Source: Candidatus Jorgensenbacteria bacterium (GTDB taxonomy: Bacteria > Patescibacteriota > Minisyncoccia > UBA6257 > GWB1-50-10). From it: a stretch of DNA of 12,412 bases. A program made the position numbers and the translations under genes. The stretch's first letter is position 1. Each line of letters starts with the position of its first letter. The notes beneath the pieces were generated by a model. That model was not told the origin of the DNA, made no database searches, and saw only the letters and a program-made list of their open reading frames with translations. Of this stretch, positions 1 through 6,338 are shown in pieces. The stretch lies in assembly GCA_016234345.1 (NCBI GenBank), contig JACRFG010000063.1, forward strand, positions 1 to 12,412. The letters run 5' to 3'.

Positions 1-1
1 C

Positions 2-133
2 TTCATTATTGTTATTGTCCAACTCACTCTCACGAATGTCGGCGCAGCAATCTTTTACGGTGAAGCATTCCCGCCACAAAAAATTCTAGCCCTTGTAACT
101 GGCATAATCTCTGTGGCGTTATTTTTACTCTAA
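2..133 (+). CDS. C-terminus of small multidrug resistance/DMT-like membrane protein (5' truncated)
   Basis: An open frame enters from the left edge and ends at TAA (131-133), leaving 43 residues. The visible part has two hydrophobic stretches: FIIVIVQLTLTNVGAAIFYG, and ILALVTGIISVALFLL at the very end. A short EAFPPQK loop separates them. This layout, with a helix, a small Gly/Glu-containing turn and a final helix that stops at the C-terminus, resembles the last two membrane helices of EmrE/SMR or EamA-type (DMT superfamily) transporters. The assignment rests on this general pattern only; no substrate can be inferred. The next gene starts 16 bases downstream on the same strand, so the two are probably co-transcribed. 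The start and most of the protein lie outside the window. Confidence 0.55.
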   Translation, partial: FIIVIVQLTLTNVGAAIFYGEAFPPQKILALVTGIISVALFLL

Positions 134-135
134 GA

Positions 136-142
136 AAGGAAG
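136..142 (+). promoter_or_regulatory. Shine-Dalgarno of the HAD gene
   Basis: AAGGAAG lies 7 bases before the TTG codon at 150. It supports TTG as the true start, since the protein reaches HAD motif I (aspartate 8) immediately after it and no ATG or GTG in frame is better placed. Confidence 0.7.
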
Positions 143-149
143 TTAATAA

Positions 150-857
150 TTGATAAAAGGAGTAGCGTTTGACCTCGAAGGCCCACTCGTTGAATTCGAA
201 CGAGAAGGACACCACAAAGCACATCTCTTGGCGGCTAAAGACGCCCGAGTTGAACTTACATTAGATGAAGCTTTTAAGAAAATTCCTAATCTGATCGGCG
301 GACCAAGTGAAAAAATCGCCGAGCAAATACATGCATTGAGCGACGGACGATTGAATCCAAAAGAAATATTGGAACGCCAACGCATGTATTTCCGAGAACT
401 CTTCAATAAACTGACTCACATCGACACAAGACCTGGCTTTCTAACAGCGCTGGCAGAAATAAGAGGCTGGGGACTTGAAACCACAATCGGTTCATCAACG
501 TCTCTCAATGAAGCATGGTTTTATATTCTAAATTCTGGACTCGATAAGCAATTTGAACCTGAAAGAATTGTGCTCGTAGAACCAGGTAGCACCATAAGAC
601 ACAAACCGCATCCTGACATCTTCCTTGAAACCGCCAAACGCATGAGTATTAAACCAGAGGAACAATTAGTAGTGGAGGATTCGGTACGAGGGGTACAGGC
701 TGCAATAGCAGCTGGATCTCCGGTTATTGGACTCACTGTCTACAAACATCCGCGCGCCATAATCCCATTACTTGAAGCTGGCGCCATACGCGTATTTGTA
801 GATTGGCGCGAAATAAATATCCCTGCATTGATTCGCAACTTGAACGAAGAAGTGTGA
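150..857 (+). CDS. HAD-superfamily hydrolase with altered motif I (DLEG)
   Basis: A 235-residue protein of the haloacid dehalogenase superfamily, beta-phosphoglucomutase/phosphoglycolate-phosphatase-like subfamily, which has a helical cap inserted after motif I. The start is TTG with a good Shine-Dalgarno 7 bases upstream. Motif I reads FDLEGPLVE (residues 7-15): the nucleophile Asp8 is kept, but the general acid/base two residues on is Glu10 instead of Asp, and the usual Thr after Gly is Pro12. Motif II is the Ser/Thr of TIGSSTS (112-118), motif III is Lys152 in HKPHP, and motif IV is VVEDSVRG (174-181) with Glu176 and Asp177. The cap would be about residues 16-90. So the fold and three motifs look intact while motif I is non-standard. 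The substrate is unknown; a sugar phosphate is plausible from the neighbours. It is convergent with the nucleotidyltransferase and separated from it by a strong hairpin. Confidence 0.85.
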   Translation: MIKGVAFDLEGPLVEFEREGHHKAHLLAAKDARVELTLDEAFKKIPNLIGGPSEKIAEQIHALSDGRLNPKEILERQRMYFRELFNKLTHIDTRPGFLTALAEIRGWGLETTIGSSTSLNEAWFYILNSGLDKQFEPERIVLVEPGSTIRHKPHPDIFLETAKRMSIKPEEQLVVEDSVRGVQAAIAAGSPVIGLTVYKHPRAIIPLLEAGAIRVFVDWREINIPALIRNLNEEV

Positions 858-868
858 ATAATTCAAAA

Positions 869-904
869 ATAATCCCTCCAAGCCCATGACTTTGGAGGGA
901 TTAT
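869..904. terminator. Bidirectional rho-independent terminator-like hairpin
   Basis: A perfect 13-bp inverted repeat, 869-881 and 892-904 (core ATAATCCCTCCAA), encloses a 10-base loop and sits between two convergent genes. On the minus strand the stem runs into a T tract (complement of the A run at 865-869); on the plus strand the following sequence is T-rich (CTTAATTTT). It therefore probably ends both the HAD transcript and the hddC-like transcript. Confidence 0.85.
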
Positions 905-922
905 CTTAATTTTCGTACATTT

Positions 923-1645
923 CTAACCTTCTTTATGCTTCTTATAATACTCCTCTGCTTCCTTATATTTATCCATTGTATCAATGCCTTTTGAATATTC
1001 ATCGCATTCATATCCGTAAAATGCTTCGCCGCGCTTCATAACGTCCGGAATAAGCTGTTTGCCAATTTCATAATAAGTATTTTCGGGAATATATTTCATA
1101 ATACGCTTATTCAAAATAAAAATGCCCCGCATGGCGTAGTAATCAATTTGTTTTTCTGGTTCTCCTTTAGCGTGTACTGCAACAAATTTTTTATTATTAT
1201 CGAGCTCAACTAAATCCGCGTCGGCTCGATATGAGGTTTTACCAACCCGCTGCACACCGATTACATCGGACTTCATCGTAGAAAAATCGTAAAGTTTGAT
1301 GTAATTAACAAGGCTCAAAATATCCCCATACATAAGAAAAAAATTCGTATCAAGATGCGGCTCAAATTTTTTTAAGCCTCCGGCAGTGCCTAAAATTTCC
1401 GACTCTAGTGAATACCGAATTTTTACACCTAATTTTGATCCATCGCCGAAATAGCTCTTGATTGCATCTGGCAGATAATGGAGATTGATGAAAAACTCTC
1501 GCACGCCGAATTTCTTAAACCTTAAAATGTTTTGTTCGAGCATCGGCTTCCCGTCGATCGGGATCATCGGTTTCGGCATGATATCGGTAAGAGGCCGTAA
1601 ACGCGTTCCTAGGCCAGCCGAAAGAATCACTGCTTGCATAAACAT
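923..1645 (-). CDS. hddC: Sugar-1-phosphate nucleotidyltransferase, probable heptose-1-phosphate guanylyltransferase
   Basis: A 240-residue NTP_transferase. From the start at 1643-1645 it reads MFMQAVILSAGLGTRLRP; Met3 (1637-1639) is an equally possible start. The frame stays open to 1846, but the extra 67 residues are unlike this family, which begins at the beta strand of the nucleotide loop, and would overlap the promoter and start of the divergent gene. Key features are GLGTRLRP (residues 11-18), Lys25 in MPKP, GTAGGL (86-91), metal-binding YGD (106-108) and KGIDTMDKYKEA near the end. The family transfers an NMP to a sugar 1-phosphate. Sequence alone does not separate GTP from other NTPs, or heptose from hexose. 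The HddC call comes from gmhA, hddA and gmhB nearby and from the length, which matches HddC and lacks the C-terminal domain of ManC or GlmU. Its own promoter faces away from the main array. Confidence 0.65.
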   Translation of the reverse strand: MFMQAVILSAGLGTRLRPLTDIMPKPMIPIDGKPMLEQNILRFKKFGVREFFINLHYLPDAIKSYFGDGSKLGVKIRYSLESEILGTAGGLKKFEPHLDTNFFLMYGDILSLVNYIKLYDFSTMKSDVIGVQRVGKTSYRADADLVELDNNKKFVAVHAKGEPEKQIDYYAMRGIFILNKRIMKYIPENTYYEIGKQLIPDVMKRGEAFYGYECDEYSKGIDTMDKYKEAEEYYKKHKEG

Positions 1646-1652
1646 ACTAGTC

Positions 1653-1682
1653 ACTTTACCACAACAATCTTGATTTTGACAA
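1653..1682 (-). promoter_or_regulatory. Promoter of the hddC-like gene
   Basis: Reading the minus strand: -35 TTGTCA (1677-1682), 18-base spacer, -10 TAAAGT (1653-1658), then only 7 bases to the ATG at 1645. Transcription would begin at or within a few bases of the start codon, giving a leaderless or near-leaderless mRNA. No Shine-Dalgarno is visible upstream of this ATG, which fits. The -35 box overlaps that of the divergent gene. Confidence 0.45.
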
Positions 1683-1704
1683 AAACTCAATTTAATGCTA
1701 AAAT
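1676..1704 (+). promoter_or_regulatory. Strong sigma70-type promoter of the YdcF-like gene
   Basis: A perfect -35 TTGACA (1676-1681), a 17-base spacer and -10 TAAAAT (1699-1704), with an extended -10 TGC at 1696-1698. This is the best consensus promoter in the window. The expected start is near 1711, leaving a leader of about 40 bases that carries two AAGGA boxes before the ATG at 1750. Confidence 0.75.
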
Positions 1705-1735
1705 AATTAATAGTAATATTGTCAAAAAACTTCAT

Positions 1736-1749
1736 AAGGAATTTAAGGA
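1736..1749 (+). promoter_or_regulatory. Tandem AAGGA ribosome-binding sites
   Basis: AAGGA occurs at 1736-1740 and again at 1745-1749. The first is 9 bases from the ATG at 1750 and is well spaced for initiation. The second touches the ATG and is too close to work for this start, so it may be chance or may compete with the first. Confidence 0.6.
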
Positions 1750-2493
1750 ATGCTTGACATCTTAGCAATTCTTGGACGAGGGACGTATCTGGTGCCTCAA
1801 AACGACGGTACACTCCGCTGGAAAACCACTGCTCTCCTTGAAACATGCGACTCAGACGGCGCGCATCTGCCAGTACGAATCCCGGTAGACGACGATGATC
1901 CGCGATGTCTTATCGGTGGCGGTAATGCCAACGTAATCTCTGGCGTTAAACTCTTTAAGAAACATGGACCGAGAATAGTTGTTTTTGCCTACGGTACGCG
2001 GTCAAAGTATCTCCGAACAATAAATGGCCCGCCTGAAGGCGCGGTAATGAAAGACGAGTTCATTAAACGGCTGAAAGACGACGGCTGTATAATTCCGGCC
2101 GAAATCGAACTCTACGGCGGTGTACCCGACGAAAAACTTCCGGGATTGCCCTCAAACACCCTCCGAGAACTTCAAAATATTCTGAACCTCGCGATTGAAC
2201 GTGAAATGGAAGACATCGGAATCGTTACGATCGGTGTCCACATGAAACGGGTTCGAGTATTTATTGATACTCTCTTTAAAGAAAAAAAATACTCAGAATA
2301 TCCGTTAGTAGTGAAATTTTTTAAGAGCGAAGAAATATTGCTCGAGCAGTCATCACGCTATGCACGGCACGTTAGAAATATGATATCTTCACAAGCGTTT
2401 GATCGGAACATGAAACGTGAAGATAGAGGTGTTCAAGCGTTTCTTAACGGAACGTATCAAGTACCGATTGATCAAGATCACAGCAAACCATAA
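1750..2493 (+). CDS. YdcF/DUF218-like protein
   Basis: A 247-residue protein that I place in the DUF218 (YdcF/SanA/ElyC-like) superfamily. The supporting pattern is IVVFAYGTRSKYL (about residues 75-87), where the family has a hydrophobic strand and then a Gly-rich turn. Further on, LPSNTLRELQNIL matches the family's S/T-x-NT-x-EN helix start, and IGIVTIGVHMKRVRVF matches the 'VTs..H..Ra' strand. The N-terminal region has LGRG and an acidic VDDDDP segment before IGGGNANV. No signal peptide or membrane helix is evident, unlike many DUF218 proteins that are membrane anchored, so it is probably cytoplasmic. Function is unknown; DUF218 members have been linked to cell-envelope and sugar metabolism. 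It is the only plus-strand gene between hddC and the heptose array, has its own strong promoter, and ends at a hairpin. Confidence 0.65.
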   Translation: MLDILAILGRGTYLVPQNDGTLRWKTTALLETCDSDGAHLPVRIPVDDDDPRCLIGGGNANVISGVKLFKKHGPRIVVFAYGTRSKYLRTINGPPEGAVMKDEFIKRLKDDGCIIPAEIELYGGVPDEKLPGLPSNTLRELQNILNLAIEREMEDIGIVTIGVHMKRVRVFIDTLFKEKKYSEYPLVVKFFKSEEILLEQSSRYARHVRNMISSQAFDRNMKREDRGVQAFLNGTYQVPIDQDHSKP

Positions 2494-2496
2494 TAC

Positions 2497-2522
2497 AAAG
2501 CCGCGTCATTTGATGCGGCTTT
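2497..2522. terminator. Convergent hairpin terminator
   Basis: AAAGCCGC (2497-2504) pairs with GCGGCTTT (2515-2522), and the stem extends inward by a few pairs around a short loop. On the plus strand it is followed by T-rich sequence, so it suits the YdcF-like gene. Its right arm overlaps the gmhB stop codon (2521-2523). On the minus strand the following sequence is only weakly T-rich, so termination of the long array here is less certain. Confidence 0.55.
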
Positions 2523-3096
2523 AAACTTTTCTATTTATTTTTCTCACAATAGAAGCAGCTTCTTTTAAAGAATGCGCGAAGAAATCCGGTTTTGCGTTAT
2601 AAAGTTTATCAAGTCTCGCATGTCCTGGTCCGGTTTTTACAAGAATTGTTTTTACACCAACCCGACAACCCGCCACTACATCAATGATTGAATCGCCGAT
2701 CATAAAACTTTGTTTGGTGTCTATTTTAAATTTTTTGATTGCTTTGATAAACATACCTGTTCCGGGCTTCCGACAACGACAACGACGACGGTATTTTTTA
2801 AGCGTTGCTTTAGGATGATGAGGACAACGATACACGGCATCAATAACAGCCTTACGCCGAGCAAGTTGAATTATCACATAACGATCCAATGCCTCTGCTT
2901 CCTTCAAGTTTATTAGTCCTCGCGCCACGACCGGCTGATTGGATATTACTATATTTATAAAACCGAGCTTGGAAAAAGTTTTAATTGCGTCGGCTACCCC
3001 CGGCAATAAACGCAAATCTTCCGCACGATGAGGTAAATCAACGTGGCGTATAATCGTCCCGTCGCGGTCTAAAAAAATGGCTTTTTTCTTAGACAC
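2521..3096 (-). CDS. gmhB: D-glycero-D-manno-heptose 1,7-bisphosphate 7-phosphatase (GmhB-type HAD)
   Basis: A 191-residue HAD phosphatase of the GmhB/HisB-N class, close to the usual family length. Motif I is LDRDGTI (residues 9-15; Asp10 nucleophile, Asp12 acid/base), motif II is ISNQP (51-55), and motif III is RKPGTGM with Lys110. Motif IV is GDSIIDVVAG with Asp135 and Asp139. The class-specific zinc loop is visible: Cys91-x-His93 followed by Cys106-x-Cys108. The enzyme removes the C7 phosphate from heptose 1,7-bisphosphate in the cytoplasm. The start is GTG (3094-3096) inside the end of gmhA, an 8-base overlap with no clear Shine-Dalgarno of its own, so translation is probably coupled to gmhA. 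HisB-type histidinol phosphatase is the main alternative, but the context (gmhA, hddA, transaldolase) decides. It is the last gene of the array. Confidence 0.9.
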   Translation of the reverse strand: MSKKKAIFLDRDGTIIRHVDLPHRAEDLRLLPGVADAIKTFSKLGFINIVISNQPVVARGLINLKEAEALDRYVIIQLARRKAVIDAVYRCPHHPKATLKKYRRRCRCRKPGTGMFIKAIKKFKIDTKQSFMIGDSIIDVVAGCRVGVKTILVKTGPGHARLDKLYNAKPDFFAHSLKEAASIVRKINRKV

Positions 3097-3700
3097 TGTG
3101 AGTTACGGATTCCCACTTTCCTTCCTGTACACGGAAGTTCGGATGAGAAACTATTAAGTGCCAAACAACCGCTTGAAAGCTCTCGGTATGAGGCGTCACG
3201 GTAGATTCATTCACCACCGGAACTAAAATACAGGCATCGGCAACTTTTCTGGTATGTCCGCCGTCTCTACCAACAACGCCGATTACTTTTGCGCCGACAT
3301 TCTTCGCAACATCCAAAGCATGAACGATATTCATGCTGATATTTTTTTCCGCATTACCGCCACCAACCGAAAACACCAACACCGCATCGTTTACGTTTAT
3401 GGAGCTCCCCTGAAGCCACCGCGCAAAAACAGTATGCCATCCGTCGTCGTTAACACGAGCGGTCAGCTCAGCAACGTTATCAACCGGAGTATAAGCTTCT
3501 ATACTGGCCAGTTTTCGAAAATCATTGACCGCATGACTCGCATGCGCGGCACCACCGCCTACGCCAAGAATAAAAAGGCGGCCTTTTTTATCCCTAACGT
3601 TTTTCAGTATTTCAATTGCCTGGTGAATAGCCTTACGATCAATCTTATCTACGATCTCTTTAACCTCAGCGAGATATGTATTTATATAATCACCGTACAT
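3089..3700 (-). CDS. gmhA: Sedoheptulose 7-phosphate isomerase-like SIS protein (GmhA)
   Basis: A 203-residue single SIS-domain protein, the normal size for GmhA. An N-terminal helical segment (1-40) is followed by LFILGVGGGAAHASHAVNDF (42-61), the phosphate-binding Gly-rich turn. Then come VLVFSVGGGNAEKN (107-120), the second Ser/Gly phosphate loop, and KVIGVVGRDGGHTRKVAD. The C-terminal helix is HTESFQAVVWHLIVSHP (171-187). GmhA converts sedoheptulose 7-phosphate to D-glycero-D-manno-heptose 7-phosphate, using zinc bound in E. coli by His61, Glu65, Gln172 and His180. Here His56 and Gln176 look equivalent, Glu65 is replaced by Asp60, and the last histidine has no exact match (His181 and His186 are near). 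GAGG at 3709-3712, within the end of the transaldolase gene, serves as Shine-Dalgarno. Neighbours make the GmhA role very likely. Confidence 0.85.
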   Translation of the reverse strand: MYGDYINTYLAEVKEIVDKIDRKAIHQAIEILKNVRDKKGRLFILGVGGGAAHASHAVNDFRKLASIEAYTPVDNVAELTARVNDDGWHTVFARWLQGSSINVNDAVLVFSVGGGNAEKNISMNIVHALDVAKNVGAKVIGVVGRDGGHTRKVADACILVPVVNESTVTPHTESFQAVVWHLIVSHPNFRVQEGKWESVTHSV

Positions 3701-3703
3701 AAT

Positions 3704-4432
3704 TTAAGCCTCATAAAGTGTGTAACCGACCTTCTGACCATCGTCATAAAACATTTTGACTGTTTCAACGGAAAGTTCGTGATGATCAAATCCAACTTTT
3801 TCTATTTTCTTTAAAATTTCCGGAGTGACCGTAATAATATCACAACCAACTTCATCGGCATGATAAATATTCAAAAGTTCGCGAGGGCTGGCCCAAAGAA
3901 GTTCAACGTTTTTCTGTGACGCTAAGATTGCTTTAGCTTCTCTCATGATAGGCATGGGGTCGACACCAGTATCAGCGATACGGCCAGCGAAAATCGAGAC
4001 TATCACGGGCGCTTTTGGCGCAAACGCGCGGCTTATATGTTTTACTTGTTGAAGAGTGAGCATCGCCGTCACATTAAGCTTAATGTTGTCATCAGCTAAT
4101 TTTTTTACCAAATCAAAAGATGACTCGCGCTTAGTATTCGTAATGGGAATCTTAACGTATACGTTCGGCGCCCATGCCGTAATAATTCTGGCTTGCCGCT
4201 CCATTTCTCTGAAATCATCTGAAAAAACCTCGAATGAAATTGGTTTATCTTTTATAACCGAAAGGATGTCTTTCGCAAAACCCGCATAATCGACAATGCC
4301 CGCCTTACGCATAAGTGTCGGATTAGTTGTAAAACCCTTAATGAGCGGTGATTTGGCGAGTTCTACCATGCTCGCTTTTTCCGCTCCATCAGCGAATATT
4401 TTGACGTTCAACTCATGAACTTTCTTGAGCAT
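3704..4432 (-). CDS. tal: Transaldolase (short, fructose-6-phosphate aldolase/TalC-like class)
   Basis: A 242-residue TIM-barrel aldolase of the short transaldolase/FSA class. The Schiff-base lysine is Lys94 in NVYVKIPIT. Other family motifs are FADGAEK with Asp15, GFTTNPTLM (33-41), NVTAMLT (120-126), SIFAGRIADTG (146-156) and LLWASPRE (178-185). Transaldolase moves a dihydroxyacetone unit from fructose 6-phosphate to erythrose 4-phosphate, giving sedoheptulose 7-phosphate, the substrate of GmhA encoded 3 bases downstream. Its place in this array therefore suggests dedicated precursor supply rather than general pentose-phosphate work. The start at 4430-4432 has no Shine-Dalgarno, but a promoter-like TTGACA-N18-TAATCT ends 12 bases upstream. 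FSA activity cannot be excluded from sequence. Confidence 0.88.
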   Translation of the reverse strand: MLKKVHELNVKIFADGAEKASMVELAKSPLIKGFTTNPTLMRKAGIVDYAGFAKDILSVIKDKPISFEVFSDDFREMERQARIITAWAPNVYVKIPITNTKRESSFDLVKKLADDNIKLNVTAMLTLQQVKHISRAFAPKAPVIVSIFAGRIADTGVDPMPIMREAKAILASQKNVELLWASPRELLNIYHADEVGCDIITVTPEILKKIEKVGFDHHELSVETVKMFYDDGQKVGYTLYEA

Positions 4433-4444
4433 AAGAGTATTTCT

Positions 4445-4474
4445 AGATTACCCCATATTAAACCAATCTGTCAA
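4445..4474 (-). promoter_or_regulatory. Internal promoter before transaldolase (TTGACA-N18-TAATCT)
   Basis: Minus strand: perfect -35 TTGACA (4469-4474), an 18-base spacer and TAATCT (4445-4450) followed by AGA, in the 57-base gap after the Gfo/Idh gene. Only 12 bases separate it from the ATG. The same hexamers, spacing and following AGA occur before the epimerase gene (9635-9664), which strengthens both calls. It would let tal-gmhA-gmhB be expressed separately from the upstream genes. Confidence 0.5.
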
Positions 4475-4489
4475 AGTTCGGAAAGTCTC

Positions 4490-5503
4490 TTAATTCGCTT
4501 TGATCGGTTTTCCAAGACGCGATGATTTATAAATCGCTTCAACAATCTGATTGGCTTTAAAACCATCAATGGCGTCACCAATTATCTTGCTCTTGCCTTT
4601 TAATGCGGACAAAAAATTTGTCCATTCCGCTTCCCAGCTCACATCTCGTGAGAAAACAATTTTTTTGGTTATAGGCTGACCAAACTTAATTCTTCGCTTA
4701 CCGACAATCAACTTCTCTTCACCATAACTTCCTCCCTTACCTTCAATAACAAGAAACCCCCAATCGCCGAAGATTTCAAAGGAGAAAATATTCTTCCAAT
4801 TAGTCGTACTCACATGAAATGACACGGTGACGTTCTTACCCTTCATAAGTACAAAAGCATTATCTTCAAGTTTAGTCTTCCAAAATTTGGTTTCACATTT
4901 ACCGTAAACATTTTTAAAATCACTGCCCACAAACCATCGACAAAGATCAATAATATGAATGCCTTGATCCAATAGCTCACCCCCACCCGATATTTTCTTA
5001 TTGAATCTCCATTCTTTCTCCATTCCCAAACGTCCACCGTGCCCGTAACGAGCACGAATAAAAAGCAATTTCCCAATATATCCTCGGTCAACTAATTGTT
5101 TAGCTTTAGCTATCGCGCCATGAAAACGATGATTAAAACCAACCATAACCAATCGATGGTAACGACGGGCTGCTTTTAGCATTTGTAATGATTCGCGACT
5201 AGTTCTGCCAAATGGTTTTTCACAAAGAATGTGTTTTTTATGAGCTAATGCCGTAGTAACGATGGGGACGATGAATTTATTGGGCACAGCCACAATTACA
5301 ACATCGATATCGTCCCTTCGCACCAAATCCTGCCATCGACGCATAACCTCGCAATGATGTACCGCGCCAAAATCCTTAGCTCTGACATACGCTGCATCTG
5401 CTACCGCAACTAGACGGGCACCGCGAACTACACGAATAGCTAAAGCTCGTTTATTGCCAATAAGCCCGGCTCCAACAATACCAACATTAATTATTTTTCC
5501 CAT
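4490..5503 (-). CDS. Gfo/Idh/MocA family NAD(P)-dependent oxidoreductase
   Basis: A 337-residue protein with the two-domain Gfo/Idh/MocA architecture. The N-terminal Rossmann fold starts with INVGIVGAGLIGNKRA (residues 5-20), followed by VVIVAVPN and the signature CEKPFG (94-99), whose Lys96 is the family's catalytic/cofactor lysine. The C-terminal domain has GGGELLDQGIHIIDLCRWFV (173-192), including the conserved His183 and Asp186. These enzymes oxidise or reduce a hydroxyl/ketone on sugars, including nucleotide sugars; the substrate here is unknown. The start is supported by an AGAAGGA Shine-Dalgarno (5508-5514) and overlaps the SDR gene by 13 bases, indicating tight coupling. The paired SDR and Gfo/Idh genes inside a heptose cluster suggest they act in sequence on the same intermediate, which is inference. 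Confidence 0.9.
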   Translation of the reverse strand: MGKIINVGIVGAGLIGNKRALAIRVVRGARLVAVADAAYVRAKDFGAVHHCEVMRRWQDLVRRDDIDVVIVAVPNKFIVPIVTTALAHKKHILCEKPFGRTSRESLQMLKAARRYHRLVMVGFNHRFHGAIAKAKQLVDRGYIGKLLFIRARYGHGGRLGMEKEWRFNKKISGGGELLDQGIHIIDLCRWFVGSDFKNVYGKCETKFWKTKLEDNAFVLMKGKNVTVSFHVSTTNWKNIFSFEIFGDWGFLVIEGKGGSYGEEKLIVGKRRIKFGQPITKKIVFSRDVSWEAEWTNFLSALKGKSKIIGDAIDGFKANQIVEAIYKSSRLGKPIKAN

Positions 5504-6327
5504 TTGGTCCTTCTCAAAGTAAAAGCGTCGCTCCGACTTATTTTTTCTATTTCTTCTTTATCCCATTCACTATATTTATCCCATACCGCGCTTAAAAACT
5601 TGCCGGTTAAACCGTTAGAAACATCGGAGGCTAAAAAAAGACATATCTCGGCTGTCTTTTCGGGAGATACGCCACCTTCGGATTTCTGCTTCAAAAGGAC
5701 TTCATACTTTTCTTTACCCACCATATCCTCACCAGCCGCAAGAGCCTCATCCAAAAGACGGGTATTAACCGGACCGGGAGCGATACAATTGATATCAATA
5801 CCGTATTCTTTTAATTCTGCAGCCAGCGTTTCAGTGAGACGGGCCACCGCTGCCTTAGAAGCGCTATAAGCGCTAAAACGCGGAAGAGGACCGTCGCCAC
5901 CGCCAGAAAAATTAATAATCTTACCTTTCTTCTGTTTTATCATATATTCCACAGTCGACTGTATCATATAAAATGTTCCGAAAACGTTGATCTCAAATGT
6001 TTTACGCCACACTTCAGGATCAACGCTAAAAACTGGACCAATGGAACCGTATATGCCGGCTGCGTTTACAACCACATCAACGCCTCCGAATTCTTCGATG
6101 GTTTTTTGAACTATGCTTTTGGCTTGAGACGCATCAGAAACATCAGCCGCATACATTGTTACCGACTTAAATTGTTTCTTAAATTCATCGGTTGTATCTT
6201 TAAGTTCATCCGCCGAGCGGGCAACCAGCATTACTCGCGCTCCCTCTTTAAGGAAAGAGTTAGCTATTGATTTTCCAATACCACGACTTCCGCCTGTTAT
6301 GATGGTTCTTGCACCGCGTAATTTCAT
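5491..6327 (-). CDS. SDR family oxidoreductase
   Basis: A 278-residue classical short-chain dehydrogenase/reductase. Visible elements are the cofactor loop TGGSRGIG (residues 11-18), AADV with Asp62, NAAG (88-91), Asn114 in FEINVFG, Ser141 in INFSGGGDG, and the catalytic YSASK (Tyr154, Lys158). After the Rossmann core comes a tail of about 35 residues, GKFLSAVWDKYSEWDKEEI and then SRSDAFTLRR, in place of the usual TGQ-x-hxVDGG end of SDRs. The normal family length is about 250, so this tail is an added feature. A GGAGG-TAAGG Shine-Dalgarno region (6337-6347) overlaps the end of the upstream dehydrogenase gene. The enzyme probably oxidises or reduces a sugar hydroxyl/keto group together with the overlapping Gfo/Idh protein; the substrate is not determinable. 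Confidence 0.9.
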   Translation of the reverse strand: MKLRGARTIITGGSRGIGKSIANSFLKEGARVMLVARSADELKDTTDEFKKQFKSVTMYAADVSDASQAKSIVQKTIEEFGGVDVVVNAAGIYGSIGPVFSVDPEVWRKTFEINVFGTFYMIQSTVEYMIKQKKGKIINFSGGGDGPLPRFSAYSASKAAVARLTETLAAELKEYGIDINCIAPGPVNTRLLDEALAAGEDMVGKEKYEVLLKQKSEGGVSPEKTAEICLFLASDVSNGLTGKFLSAVWDKYSEWDKEEIEKISRSDAFTLRRTKWEK

Positions 6328-6338
6328 ATATCTAAACC

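Noticed and set aside
1720..1725. Second minus-strand TTGACA (1720-1725) as the -35 for hddC.
   Set aside because: No reasonable -10 hexamer occurs 16-18 bases downstream of it; the TTGTCA at 1677-1682 pairs better.
1646..1846. N-terminal extension of the hddC-like frame by 67 residues up to 1846.
   Set aside because: The extra residues do not resemble nucleotidyltransferases, overlap the start of the opposite-strand gene and cross both promoters; the family begins right at MQAVILSAG.
3254..3814. Plus-strand open frame of 186 codons across gmhA and the transaldolase gene.
   Set aside because: It is antisense to two clearly recognised genes, has no Shine-Dalgarno or family features, and reads as low-complexity composition of the opposite strand.
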